A DNA stretch of 16,060 nt, from the NCBI GenBank assembly GCA_029264635.1, contig JARIAA010000105.1, forward strand, positions 1-16,060. Direction: 5' to 3'. The stretch comes from Psychrobacter sp. Its GTDB lineage: Bacteria; Pseudomonadota; Gammaproteobacteria; Pseudomonadales; Moraxellaceae. The notes under the pieces are model-generated. The model made no database searches. It saw only the letters and a list, made by a program, of their open reading frames with translations, and was not told the origin of the DNA. The position numbers were made by a program, and so were the translations under genes. This document shows positions 6,987 through 13,807 of the stretch, in pieces (position 1 is the stretch's first letter; each line of letters opens with the position of its first letter).

Positions 6987-7970
6987 TTATGGTAGTAAAT
7001 GTGATACCGCGTCACGCTCTTCATTAAGCTCTTGCTCGGTTGCCGCCATTTTCTCTTTTGAGAAATCTGATGACACATCAACGCTATCAACGATAGACCA
7101 GTCGCCATTGCTACATGTGCAAGGGAATGAGTAGATTAGGCCCTCAGAGATACCATATTCGCCATTTGAGTAAACACCCATGGATACCCAATCGTTTTCA
7201 TCGGTGCCCAATACCCATGTACGCATGTGCGCAATAGCAGCGTTGGCGGCAGAGGCGGCAGAGGAGGCACCGCGCGCTTTAATAATAGCCGCGCCGCGTT
7301 GCTGTACTTCTGGAATATAGGTATTTTCGTACCAGTCTCGATCGACTAAATCTAGCGCCGGCTTACCGTTGACAGTACAAGCAGTCAGATCTGGATACTG
7401 AGTAGAGGAGTGGTTGCCCCAGATGATCATCTTTTTCACATCATTGACAGTGCTGTCGGTTTTTTCGGCCAACTGCGCGATAGCACGGTTGTGATCTAAA
7501 CGAGTCATCGCAGTAAAGTTACGTGGGTCAAGATCTGGCGCATTGCGCTGAGCAATAACGGCGTTTGTATTCGCAGGATTACCGACGACTAATACTTTAA
7601 CATCACGGCTAGCAACGTCATTTAGCGCTTTGCCTTGTGCTGAGAAAATCGCTGCATTGGCTTCTAGCAGATCTTTACGCTCCATACCTGGACCACGAGG
7701 ACGCGAGCCTACTAATAAAGCATAATCAACATCTTTAAAAGCAACATTAGCATCATCCGTTTGAATGATATCGGCTAATAAAGGGAATGCACAGTCTTGG
7801 AGCTCCATGACCACACCTTTTAGAGCGTCAAGCGCTGGAGCAATTTCAAGCAATTGTAAAATCACTGGCTGATCTTTACCTAGCATCTCACCAGATGCAA
7901 TACGAAATAACATCGCATAGCTGATATTACCAGCGGCACCGGTCACGGCAACACGTAAAGGCTGTTTCAT
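6987..7970 (-). CDS. mdh: Malate dehydrogenase (NAD-dependent)
   Basis: This cytosolic TCA-cycle enzyme interconverts malate and oxaloacetate with NAD. The 327 residues fit the type-2 MDH group (as in Thermus and Aquaspirillum), not the shorter E. coli type. The Rossmann motif is 'VTGAAGNISY' (about 9-18). Glu42 in 'LLEIAPAL' points to NAD preference. Substrate-binding arginines are R92 and R98 in the loop 'GSRPRGPGMERKD', and R157 is in 'TRLDHNRA'. The catalytic pair is D159 and H187 ('IIWGNHSSTQ'). N131 lies in 'VGNPANTN'. The ATG at 7970 follows GGGAG at 6 nt. The gene is monocistronic, with an intrinsic terminator downstream and about 400 bp of non-coding DNA upstream. Confidence 0.97.
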   Translation of the reverse strand: MKQPLRVAVTGAAGNISYAMLFRIASGEMLGKDQPVILQLLEIAPALDALKGVVMELQDCAFPLLADIIQTDDANVAFKDVDYALLVGSRPRGPGMERKDLLEANAAIFSAQGKALNDVASRDVKVLVVGNPANTNAVIAQRNAPDLDPRNFTAMTRLDHNRAIAQLAEKTDSTVNDVKKMIIWGNHSSTQYPDLTACTVNGKPALDLVDRDWYENTYIPEVQQRGAAIIKARGASSAASAANAAIAHMRTWVLGTDENDWVSMGVYSNGEYGISEGLIYSFPCTCSNGDWSIVDSVDVSSDFSKEKMAATEQELNEERDAVSHLLP

Positions 7971-8052
7971 AGAATACTCCCTAATTAATTATTAGATAAT
8001 GTCGTCAATTTTATAGACAGGTCTAGTAGATATGGACTTGCACAAAGAGGGT

Positions 8053-8080
8053 TAAATATACTCAGTGGTAGCGGTCACAA
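8053..8080 (-). promoter_or_regulatory. Possible mdh promoter
   Basis: On the minus strand TTGTGA (8075-8080) and TATTTA (8053-8058) are 16 bp apart, about 80 bp upstream of the mdh ATG. Both hexamers are imperfect; other AT-rich -10 candidates lie nearer the gene. Confidence 0.35.
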
Positions 8081-8131
8081 ACCGAAAGCTAGTGTAGCAC
8101 TTCGTTTGGCAAACCGTCTAGGGAAATCAAG

Positions 8132-8176
8132 GCACTTACTGATGTCTATATTGTTACATTTTATACATATAAGTGC
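8132..8176. repeat. Imperfect inverted repeat upstream of mdh
   Basis: GCACTTA (8132-8138) and TAAGTGC (8170-8176) are perfect complements. Inside them ATGTcTATA and TATAcAT continue the pairing imperfectly. No T tract follows on either strand, so it is not an intrinsic terminator; a regulator site or cruciform is possible. Confidence 0.4.
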
Positions 8177-8333
8177 TTGTAAATTGGATGAGTAAAGTCA
8201 GCTCAAAATAAAAGAGGGTCAACGCTTTTGGTGCGCTATTGCTCTTTTTTTGACTATAATCTGATTTAAATACAAGAATAGAGCGCAAAAAAGCTGCCCT
8301 AATATGGCCGCTTTTGGACGATACATTACCCCA

Positions 8334-8356
8334 TTAACCTTTAGCGTATAGGTTAA
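8334..8356. repeat. Small hairpin past the RNase I-like stop
   Basis: TTAACCT (8334-8340) and AGGTTAA (8350-8356) form a 7-bp stem with a 9-nt loop, 10 bp downstream of the minus-strand stop. There is no U run, so termination would be weak at best. Confidence 0.4.
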
Positions 8357-8366
8357 ACAAAGATCT

Positions 8367-9188
8367 TTATTTGCCACCTGATATAATAAAATTATTTCCG
8401 CAACTGTTGACGACGTCACTGCATTTACCAAATTGCCCACCGTCATAACAGACATGGATGTCCGTTAATATAGACTGTCGACGGCTACCAGCTTGGCAGA
8501 TCAAATCCACACTGGCAGAGGACATGCCACTATTTAGGCGAGTCATTTGACTAATAAAACGAGATTTTGACACTGTATAACTATTGCCAGTATTTAACTC
8601 GCTGGGCAGTTTTAATGCCCCAGCATAGTTAGTAATTTGGCGAAAGTAACTGCTCGCACTAAGCGGACTACAAGCGCCATAATGCTGCCATGCTTGGCTA
8701 CGCACCGTCGTATCTGGCATGATACGGTTAACGACTTTTAATTGCAGGGGAGTTAGGCGCGGGTCACTACCGCGTCCGCAGCGCTCACCATAACCCATGT
8801 CTAAACCAGAGACCGTTAACGAGTACCCCTCTAGGCACTGACGCATGCGTGCACGCGATGGCTGCAGACTACATAATGCAGGCGTCATCTCAATCATCAA
8901 TACCCGTTGACCATTTTTACCAGCACTTGCTGCCTGCGCAGGCATTGACTGCAGACCTTGCAATAATATTAAACCTGCAATACCTAGTGTAATACTCGAT
9001 GCTGTGCTGAAATTATGATACTGACAGCGGTCTGACCAGCGCTTTTGTGGCTGCTCTTTTTTTATCATTGACTGCCATCGCTGGGACAGTGACGTCGACG
9101 TCCTGATAGACTTGCGTGCACAGTACTGAACAGATGACTGAAATCTGGTAGGTGTCTGCATAAGCCGATTTGAGTCATCGTTTATCAT
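8367..9188 (-). CDS. Exported RNase I / RNase T2-like protein lacking the catalytic residues
   Basis: The 273-residue frame has a hydrophobic signal segment ending 'MPAQA' with likely cleavage after residue 86, preceded by an unusually long, basic N-terminus. The true start may be an internal ATG at 9161 or 9068; no candidate has a good Shine-Dalgarno. The mature part follows E. coli periplasmic RNase I (recalled, not searched) along its length: 'VLMIEMTPALC', 'YSLTVSGLDMGYG', 'RIMPDTTVRSQAWQHYGACS', 'YF', 'ILTDIHV' and the final 'SCGNNFIIS'. In active T2 RNases the first block reads HGLWP and the second HEWxKHGxC or YEYAKHGAC. Here they are SGLDM (S127) and AWQHYGAC (A166, H169, Y170), so both catalytic His positions and the Glu appear replaced. 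Several Cys remain, consistent with disulfides. Probably a non-catalytic RNase-fold protein in the periplasm; function unknown. Homology is fairly sure, inactivity less so. Confidence 0.75.
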   Translation of the reverse strand: MINDDSNRLMQTPTRFQSSVQYCARKSIRTSTSLSQRWQSMIKKEQPQKRWSDRCQYHNFSTASSITLGIAGLILLQGLQSMPAQAASAGKNGQRVLMIEMTPALCSLQPSRARMRQCLEGYSLTVSGLDMGYGERCGRGSDPRLTPLQLKVVNRIMPDTTVRSQAWQHYGACSPLSASSYFRQITNYAGALKLPSELNTGNSYTVSKSRFISQMTRLNSGMSSASVDLICQAGSRRQSILTDIHVCYDGGQFGKCSDVVNSCGNNFIISGGK

Positions 9189-9511
9189 AAGTAAGTATAT
9201 TCGGTAGTTTGCTTTTTTGTGAGCAACGTGAGCGATAATCTTTTAGACCACATCATACAACGAAGAACACCTATCATTAATCATCCAATTACTAAAAAAC
9301 AACCATAAAACAGAGGATAAGAAGTCAGTACTCATTAATTATTATAAACTTTATAAAGGTGACGTTACTGTCAAAAGAGCCGTCATCTATTAGATATTAG
9401 TTAAAGCCATGTTAGCAAAACTTCTTCTTTAATCTATAGCAAATACGTAATCTGCGTTCAAATATCTCTACTAAATTCTAGTCGAAGTCCTGCTATGGCC
9501 TACTGACCTAT
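9189..9511. other. Intergenic region between the RNase I-like gene and slt
   Basis: About 323 bp of AT-rich DNA separate two minus-strand genes. On the minus strand a perfect TTGACA (9369-9374) and a perfect TATAAT (9341-9346) occur, but 22 bp apart, so this is not a normal sigma70 pair. Either box could belong to the RNase I-like promoter. No terminator for slt, RNA gene or small ORF is recognised. Confidence 0.55.
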
Positions 9512-10639
9512 TTAAAGTGCCGCTGGAACCGTACCCATACGCTCGCTAATCGGCTTGGTACGCCCTAATAAACTACTATAGACAGTGGCATTTTCCATTA
9601 CGTGTTTGACATAATTGCGGGTCTCAGGATAAGCAATCGACTCGACGTACTGATCGGCGGCTAAAGCTCCATAAGTGGGCTGCCAACGTCTGGCCTTGTT
9701 TGGTCCTGCATTATAGCCCGCCGTTGCCAATACGGGCTGATAATTTAACTTTGCCAAGATATCGCTCATATACCAAGTGCCATACCGAATATTAGTATCG
9801 CCACTATTAGCACGGCTGGCGCTATATGTCTCGCCCAAATTACGCGCAATATATTTTGCGGTATCAGGCATAATTTGCATAAGACCGCTGGCACCAACGT
9901 TAGAGCGCGCTGATGTCACAAAGCGGCTTTCTTGGCGCATGATGCCATAAGCCCATGCTGGATCGATACCTGCTGCCTGACTGTAGCGTACAACGGCATC
10001 TTGGTGCGGCATTGGATGCGATAGCGCAAGGCTATTGATCCTCGCCGTGTTGTCAGCGGCATAGATAGCACGGTCAAGCCAGCCCATATCATGCGCTTGG
10101 CGCGCCGCTGCGATGATTAAGTTATCATCACGGCTATCTCGCGCCTGCTTCACCGCCCAGTTCCACTCACGATTGGCATAGGCACGGTTGACATCAGAAT
10201 TATACAAGGCAAAAGCGCGGGCAAAATGTGGGTTTTGCATGACACGGGCGGTATCCGCATTACTGACATTTGGTAAATTACTACCACCTAAACTGCCAGC
10301 ATCAAAACGTTGACCTGCTTTATCTTTTGCTAACAATCCATAATAATCGTTACTTTTAGCCAAATGCTGATACATTTTTTTCGCCGTATTTTGCTTACTA
10401 CTATTGTTTGATTGCTCGTACGCGCGTGCAAGCCAATACTGCCATTGGTTTAGTTTTTGAGTTTCAGCATCCATCTGCGAGATGGCTTCTACCACATCAT
10501 CCCAACGGCTAAAGCGGATAGCAGCCTTGGCATAGTCCTCAGCTTCTTCAAAGTTAAAGTCATTGTCCAAGCTATTACGGAACCAATCAACCGCCTCAGA
10601 ATTAAAGCCATCATCCGTATTATGGTTCATACGCTGCAC
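9512..10639 (-). CDS. C-terminal half of Slt: superhelix end and GH23 catalytic domain
   Basis: The frame can begin at a GTG (10639) or an ATG (10630), neither with a clear Shine-Dalgarno, and gives 375 residues. Residues about 65-105 ('WQYWLARAYEQ', 'NDYYGLLAKDKAG') are Slt L-domain-like. The GH23 domain is intact: 'AYGIMRQESRF' with the catalytic Glu at 237, 'GASGLMQIMPDTAKYIA' about 249-265, 'ATAGYNAGPNKARRW' about 305-319, and 'YPETRNYVKHVMENA'. There is no signal peptide in this half, so a restart product would stay in the cytoplasm, away from its substrate. Activity therefore depends on suppression or reversion of the stop. Confidence 0.7.
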   Translation of the reverse strand: MQRMNHNTDDGFNSEAVDWFRNSLDNDFNFEEAEDYAKAAIRFSRWDDVVEAISQMDAETQKLNQWQYWLARAYEQSNNSSKQNTAKKMYQHLAKSNDYYGLLAKDKAGQRFDAGSLGGSNLPNVSNADTARVMQNPHFARAFALYNSDVNRAYANREWNWAVKQARDSRDDNLIIAAARQAHDMGWLDRAIYAADNTARINSLALSHPMPHQDAVVRYSQAAGIDPAWAYGIMRQESRFVTSARSNVGASGLMQIMPDTAKYIARNLGETYSASRANSGDTNIRYGTWYMSDILAKLNYQPVLATAGYNAGPNKARRWQPTYGALAADQYVESIAYPETRNYVKHVMENATVYSSLLGRTKPISERMGTVPAAL

Positions 10640-10690
10640 ACCAAGAATACGATAAGCGTAGCGACGAGTCTCGTCATTTAATAGTTTTGC

Positions 10691-11659
10691 TTAGCGTTGA
10701 TTGTCTTGCTTAATATCATAGTCCAATTGTATGGCAGCCTCGCGGTAAGACTTTTCTGCCAGTCGACCTATGGCATATAAATAGAGATATTGATTGGTTT
10801 GGTTATTGGGCTGCATACCAAAGCGGCCAAAATAGGCGCTGGGACTCAGCTGTATCTCACTTAAAGCAGCATAAGGAATAGGCGTACCAAGGCGTGATGA
10901 CAATGCCATGATATCACCCGTCTTGCCTTTACGTAGCATGCGTTTAAGGCGCGCTGCTCGATCTTGATTGCTAATGAGTGTATTGTTATTTAGCTCAGTT
11001 GCCAGCTGATCACAAAGTGCAGGCTGCTTAAGCGTCGTCAACCAAACGTCAGACTTTTCTGCCAACGCACGCATGGTATCACCGCCGCTATTAAACCCCA
11101 GCGCAACCGCACAGCGCTCACTACGATCGCCATTGGTCACCAAGTTTGCGACTTGGCGCACGGATGCATAATCGCCTGAGCCAGCTTTTGCCTCGGCAAA
11201 GTCAGCGACAAGCTTTTCGGCCATGACGCTATCAGGATATTGACGAACGAACTGTGAGACAGCAGCTGAGCTTTGGGCATTCAAATCCAGATTCATACGC
11301 CAATATGTCGGATACATAGCAAACAATCCGCCACTCATCAGTTGCTCATAATTAAACAATGCACTCACATCGCCGCGATCGGCTGCCTGTGCTGCGGCGC
11401 TAAAGTAGTCCACACTACTATCCTGCATACCATAGGATACTGGCTGCGCGCACGCTACCTGTGCCAACCCAAGGGCGCCCATCGTCGTCGCCACACTCAG
11501 TGCGCCAACCCGTAGTGAACGCGTCTGCAAGCATGCTGCAGTCAGGCGACTAAAATATTTAGGCTGCTGACCTGCAAGCATATGATTACGCTTAGGCAAA
11601 TCAGAAGAAGTCATTTGACGCTTTTTATTCGTGCGGTTGGCAGCAGGCTGCTTTGTCAT
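10691..11659 (-). CDS. N-terminal half of Slt: signal peptide and helical superhelix
   Basis: The 322 residues begin at an ATG with AAAGAGAG upstream. About 50 basic/polar residues precede a hydrophobic segment ('VGALSVATTMGALGLAQVACA'-type, residues about 51-71), so export with cleavage near 'ACA' is likely. The Cys there does not fit a lipobox well, because Gln occupies -3. The rest is Ala-rich helical repeat sequence such as 'YPTYWRMNLDLNAQ' and 'YLYLYAIGRLAEKSYREAA', as in the Slt U-domain. On its own it has no transglycosylase domain; if translated it would be an exported, non-catalytic fragment ending at 'DNQR'. Confidence 0.7.
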   Translation of the reverse strand: MTKQPAANRTNKKRQMTSSDLPKRNHMLAGQQPKYFSRLTAACLQTRSLRVGALSVATTMGALGLAQVACAQPVSYGMQDSSVDYFSAAAQAADRGDVSALFNYEQLMSGGLFAMYPTYWRMNLDLNAQSSAAVSQFVRQYPDSVMAEKLVADFAEAKAGSGDYASVRQVANLVTNGDRSERCAVALGFNSGGDTMRALAEKSDVWLTTLKQPALCDQLATELNNNTLISNQDRAARLKRMLRKGKTGDIMALSSRLGTPIPYAALSEIQLSPSAYFGRFGMQPNNQTNQYLYLYAIGRLAEKSYREAAIQLDYDIKQDNQR

Positions 11660-12166
11660 ACTTGCTCTCTTTATTATCTTAATGATCGTTTAGACCCAAA
11701 ACGCTGTAGACATCGTTTTAGCTCTCATATCTGTGCCAATCTTCTAAACTATACAACTAAAACTGGCAAACGTTTTATGCAACAACAACGTCTGCCACTA
11801 TATTCCTATACCGATTCAAAAACTGTTTGTCAGTATATACTCAGGGTCAAACTATTGTGCAATGATTAAGGCACAGCGCTATCATACTATATCCCTCTCC
11901 CCTTCAACCAGTGCTCTTACTATTTATCAATAAATAAGAGAGTGGCGCGTAACACAGGAATGATAGAGAGTTAAAGCTCTGCTGTCCGCTAAAGTTTTAT
12001 TAAATGACTGATAAGCAATTGATAGTATTATGAATAATTTAACGCGATTGGTATTGTTAGTACAAGGTTACTTTTCACATTGATAGCAGGTTGTGATAAA
12101 ATACGCCACGCATTAATGGCTTACCGCCACTAATTTGTTTTTCTTGATAATCATGGATTTTAACTT
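11660..12166. other. Divergent intergenic region between slt and miaB
   Basis: About 507 bp. The miaB promoter candidate is at its right end. A hairpin is possible at 11914-11940: CTCTT with AAGAG and, inside, ATTTA with TAAAT, a 4-nt loop and a 3-nt bulge. No convincing slt promoter was found, although several AT-rich -10-like boxes exist. A plus-strand frame at 11582-11869 runs antisense from slt into this region and has no family features. Confidence 0.55.
12074..12102 (+). promoter_or_regulatory. Candidate sigma70 promoter of miaB
   Basis: TTCACA (12074-12079, 5/6) and TAAAAT (12097-12102, 5/6) are 17 bp apart, with TGA before the -10 forming an extended -10. The leader would be about 58 nt. 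Confidence 0.6.
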
Positions 12167-13636
12167 ATGAGTGTTTCTGTATTCAACCCCCGCATCAATG
12201 ATGTAGCTAATATGACGCCTGCGGTCAATGCACTCGTAGAGCCAAATCTAGCGCCAGCTGCGACTGCGACCAAAAAGGTGTTTATCACCACGCAAGGCTG
12301 TCAGATGAACGTTTATGACTCTGACAAAATGCTCGACGTACTTGGCGACTCGCACGGCATGGTCGTGACCCATGATATTGATGAAGCTGATGTGCTCCTC
12401 ATGAATACGTGCTCCATCCGTGAAAAAGCCCAAGAAAAAGTGTTTTCAGAATTGGGCCGCTGGCGCAAACTTAAAGAAAAACGTCCCGATCTAGTTATTG
12501 GTGTTGGCGGCTGCGTGGCCTCCCAAGAAGGCGATAATATTCAAAAGCGCGCGCCTTATGTCGATATGGTCTTTGGGCCGCAAACTTTGCACCGTTTGCC
12601 TGAATTGTATGATAAATCTAGCGAACAAAAAGAGATCGCTCACAAAAATCGTATTGGCACTATCGATATCTCCTTCCCTAGTATTGAGAAGTTCGATTTT
12701 TTGCCTGAGCCAAAAGTAGAGGGGTATAAGGCGTTCGTTTCTATTATGGAGGGCTGCTCAAAGTATTGCTCATTTTGTGTCGTTCCCTATACGCGCGGCG
12801 AAGAGCTATCACGTCCGCTTGATGATGTACTGGCTGAGATTGACAGTCTTGCCGAACAAGGTGTCCGTGAGATTAATTTATTAGGTCAAAACGTCAATGG
12901 CTATCGCGGCACAAAAGACGATGGTAGTATTTGCCGTTTTGCAGAACTCCTGCATTACGTGTCGCATGTTGATGGCGTTGAGCGCATTCGTTATACCACT
13001 AGCCATCCGCTAGAATTTACCGATGATATCATTGATGCTTACGCGCAACTGCCAGAGCTGGTATCGCATCTGCATCTGCCGGTTCAAAGTGGCTCAAATA
13101 TCATACTGGCTGCGATGAAACGTAACCATACGATTGATGTTTACATTAACCAGATTAATAAGCTCAAGGCCATCCGCCCTGATATTCATCTCTCGAGTGA
13201 CTTTATTATTGGCTTCCCAGGTGAGAGCGAGCAAGACTTTCAAGATACCTTAAATCTAGCAAAAGAATTGAACTTCGATCATTCATATAGCTTTATTTAC
13301 TCTAAGCGCCCAGGTACACCAGCAGCAGAGCTTGCTGACGATGTCAGCTTTACAACTAAAAAAGCGCGCTTTGCTGAGTTCCAGCAAGTGATTATCGATT
13401 CCACGCTCGCCAAATCGCACGAGATGGTTGGCACGACGACTCGGGTATTGGTTGAGCAAGTCGCCAATCGTCATCCGGATTGCTTAATTTGTACGGCAGA
13501 TAATACGCGTACAGTGATGTTCCCATACGATGTTGAAAAAATGGATGAGCTATTGGGTAAAATCGTTAGCGTACGCGTGACTGATTTTGTGAGTCCGCAT
13601 ATGGTTAAGGGTGAGCTGGTTGAGGTGTTGGCTTAA
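12167..13636 (+). CDS. miaB: tRNA-2-methylthio-N6-dimethylallyladenosine synthase MiaB
   Basis: MiaB is a radical-SAM methylthiotransferase that converts i6A37 to ms2i6A37 in tRNAs reading UNN codons. All domains are present in 489 residues (E. coli has 474). The N-terminal MTTase domain carries the auxiliary-cluster cysteines C45 ('TTQGCQMN'), C82 ('MNTCSIREKAQEK') and C116 ('GVGGCVASQ'). The radical-SAM motif 'GCSKYCSFCVVPYTRG' holds C197, C201 and C204. 'LLGQNVNGY', 'HLHLPVQSGS' and 'DFIIGFPGE' follow. A C-terminal TRAM domain ends 'SPHMVKGELVEVLA'. The first ~35 residues are extra and poorly ordered; an ATG at codon 16 (12212) is an alternative start, as neither has a strong Shine-Dalgarno. 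ybeZ, a common downstream partner, is not adjacent here; a terminator follows. Confidence 0.97.
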   Translation: MSVSVFNPRINDVANMTPAVNALVEPNLAPAATATKKVFITTQGCQMNVYDSDKMLDVLGDSHGMVVTHDIDEADVLLMNTCSIREKAQEKVFSELGRWRKLKEKRPDLVIGVGGCVASQEGDNIQKRAPYVDMVFGPQTLHRLPELYDKSSEQKEIAHKNRIGTIDISFPSIEKFDFLPEPKVEGYKAFVSIMEGCSKYCSFCVVPYTRGEELSRPLDDVLAEIDSLAEQGVREINLLGQNVNGYRGTKDDGSICRFAELLHYVSHVDGVERIRYTTSHPLEFTDDIIDAYAQLPELVSHLHLPVQSGSNIILAAMKRNHTIDVYINQINKLKAIRPDIHLSSDFIIGFPGESEQDFQDTLNLAKELNFDHSYSFIYSKRPGTPAAELADDVSFTTKKARFAEFQQVIIDSTLAKSHEMVGTTTRVLVEQVANRHPDCLICTADNTRTVMFPYDVEKMDELLGKIVSVRVTDFVSPHMVKGELVEVLA

Positions 13637-13721
13637 TAAATATGGACTCAAAGCTATTTCAATAAAATTGTATTTTCGTAGTTTGGTGTGGAGCTTGCGA
13701 CACCCAACGATGTTAAATAAT

Positions 13722-13757
13722 AAAAGCCGCCCACTATTAATAGTGGGCGGCTTTTTT
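13722..13757. terminator. Strong bidirectional intrinsic terminator between miaB and the LysE-type gene
   Basis: AAAAGCCGCCCACTATT (13722-13738) is followed immediately by its exact complement (13739-13755), a 17-bp perfect palindrome with a run of six T (13752-13757). It can stop transcription from both convergent genes. Confidence 0.93.
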
Positions 13758-13768
13758 GTGAATCATAA

Positions 13769-13800
13769 CCATTTTAAAAAGTAGCCATTTTAAAAAGTAA
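13769..13800. repeat. Tandem 16-bp AT-rich repeat
   Basis: CCATTTTAAAAAGTAG (13769-13784) is followed by CCATTTTAAAAAGTAA (13785-13800), 15/16 identical, with a degenerate third copy continuing to the LysE-type stop. It lies between that stop and the shared terminator. Confidence 0.85.
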
Positions 13801-13807
13801 CTATTTT

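Larger units (their letters stand above)
7971..8366. other. Intergenic region between mdh and the RNase I-like gene
   Basis: About 396 bp without a convincing gene. It contains the possible mdh promoter, the imperfect inverted repeat at 8132-8176, and a small hairpin at 8334-8356 just past the RNase I-like stop. A 78-codon minus-strand frame at 8219-8455 overlaps that gene's 3' end, has no family signal and was not accepted. Confidence 0.6.
9512..11659 (-). pseudogene. slt: Soluble lytic murein transglycosylase (Slt70-like), interrupted by an in-frame TAA
   Basis: Read through a single TAA at 10691-10693, one minus-strand frame of 715 codons encodes a complete Slt-type protein: N-terminal signal segment, long helical superhelix (U/L domains) and C-terminal GH23 transglycosylase domain. 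The family enzyme acts in the periplasm, cutting MurNAc-GlcNAc bonds and releasing 1,6-anhydro-muropeptides, the type of product that AmpD processes. E. coli Slt is 645 residues. Frame arithmetic (10693 to 10639 is 54 bases) and direct reading show that both halves are in the same frame, so this is a nonsense change and not a frameshift. Seventeen family-like residues ('AKLLNDETRRYAYRILG') lie between the stop and the first possible restart. A CAA to TAA change is the simplest origin. A sequencing error is possible. Confidence 0.8.

Noticed and set aside
8219..8455. Minus-strand 78-codon frame past the RNase I-like gene
   Set aside because: It overlaps the 3' end of that gene in another frame, has no Shine-Dalgarno and no recognisable family pattern.
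9341..9374. TTGACA and TATAAT as a promoter for the RNase I-like gene
   Set aside because: Both hexamers are perfect but 22 bp apart, too far for standard sigma70 recognition, so I did not call a promoter.
10640..10693. Frameshift as the cause of the slt split
   Set aside because: Translating through the TAA keeps the same frame into the downstream half, so one nonsense codon explains it.
11582..11869. Plus-strand 95-codon frame antisense to the slt start and into the spacer
   Set aside because: Composition and lack of motifs or a ribosome-binding site suggest chance; the first part is antisense to the slt signal-peptide region.
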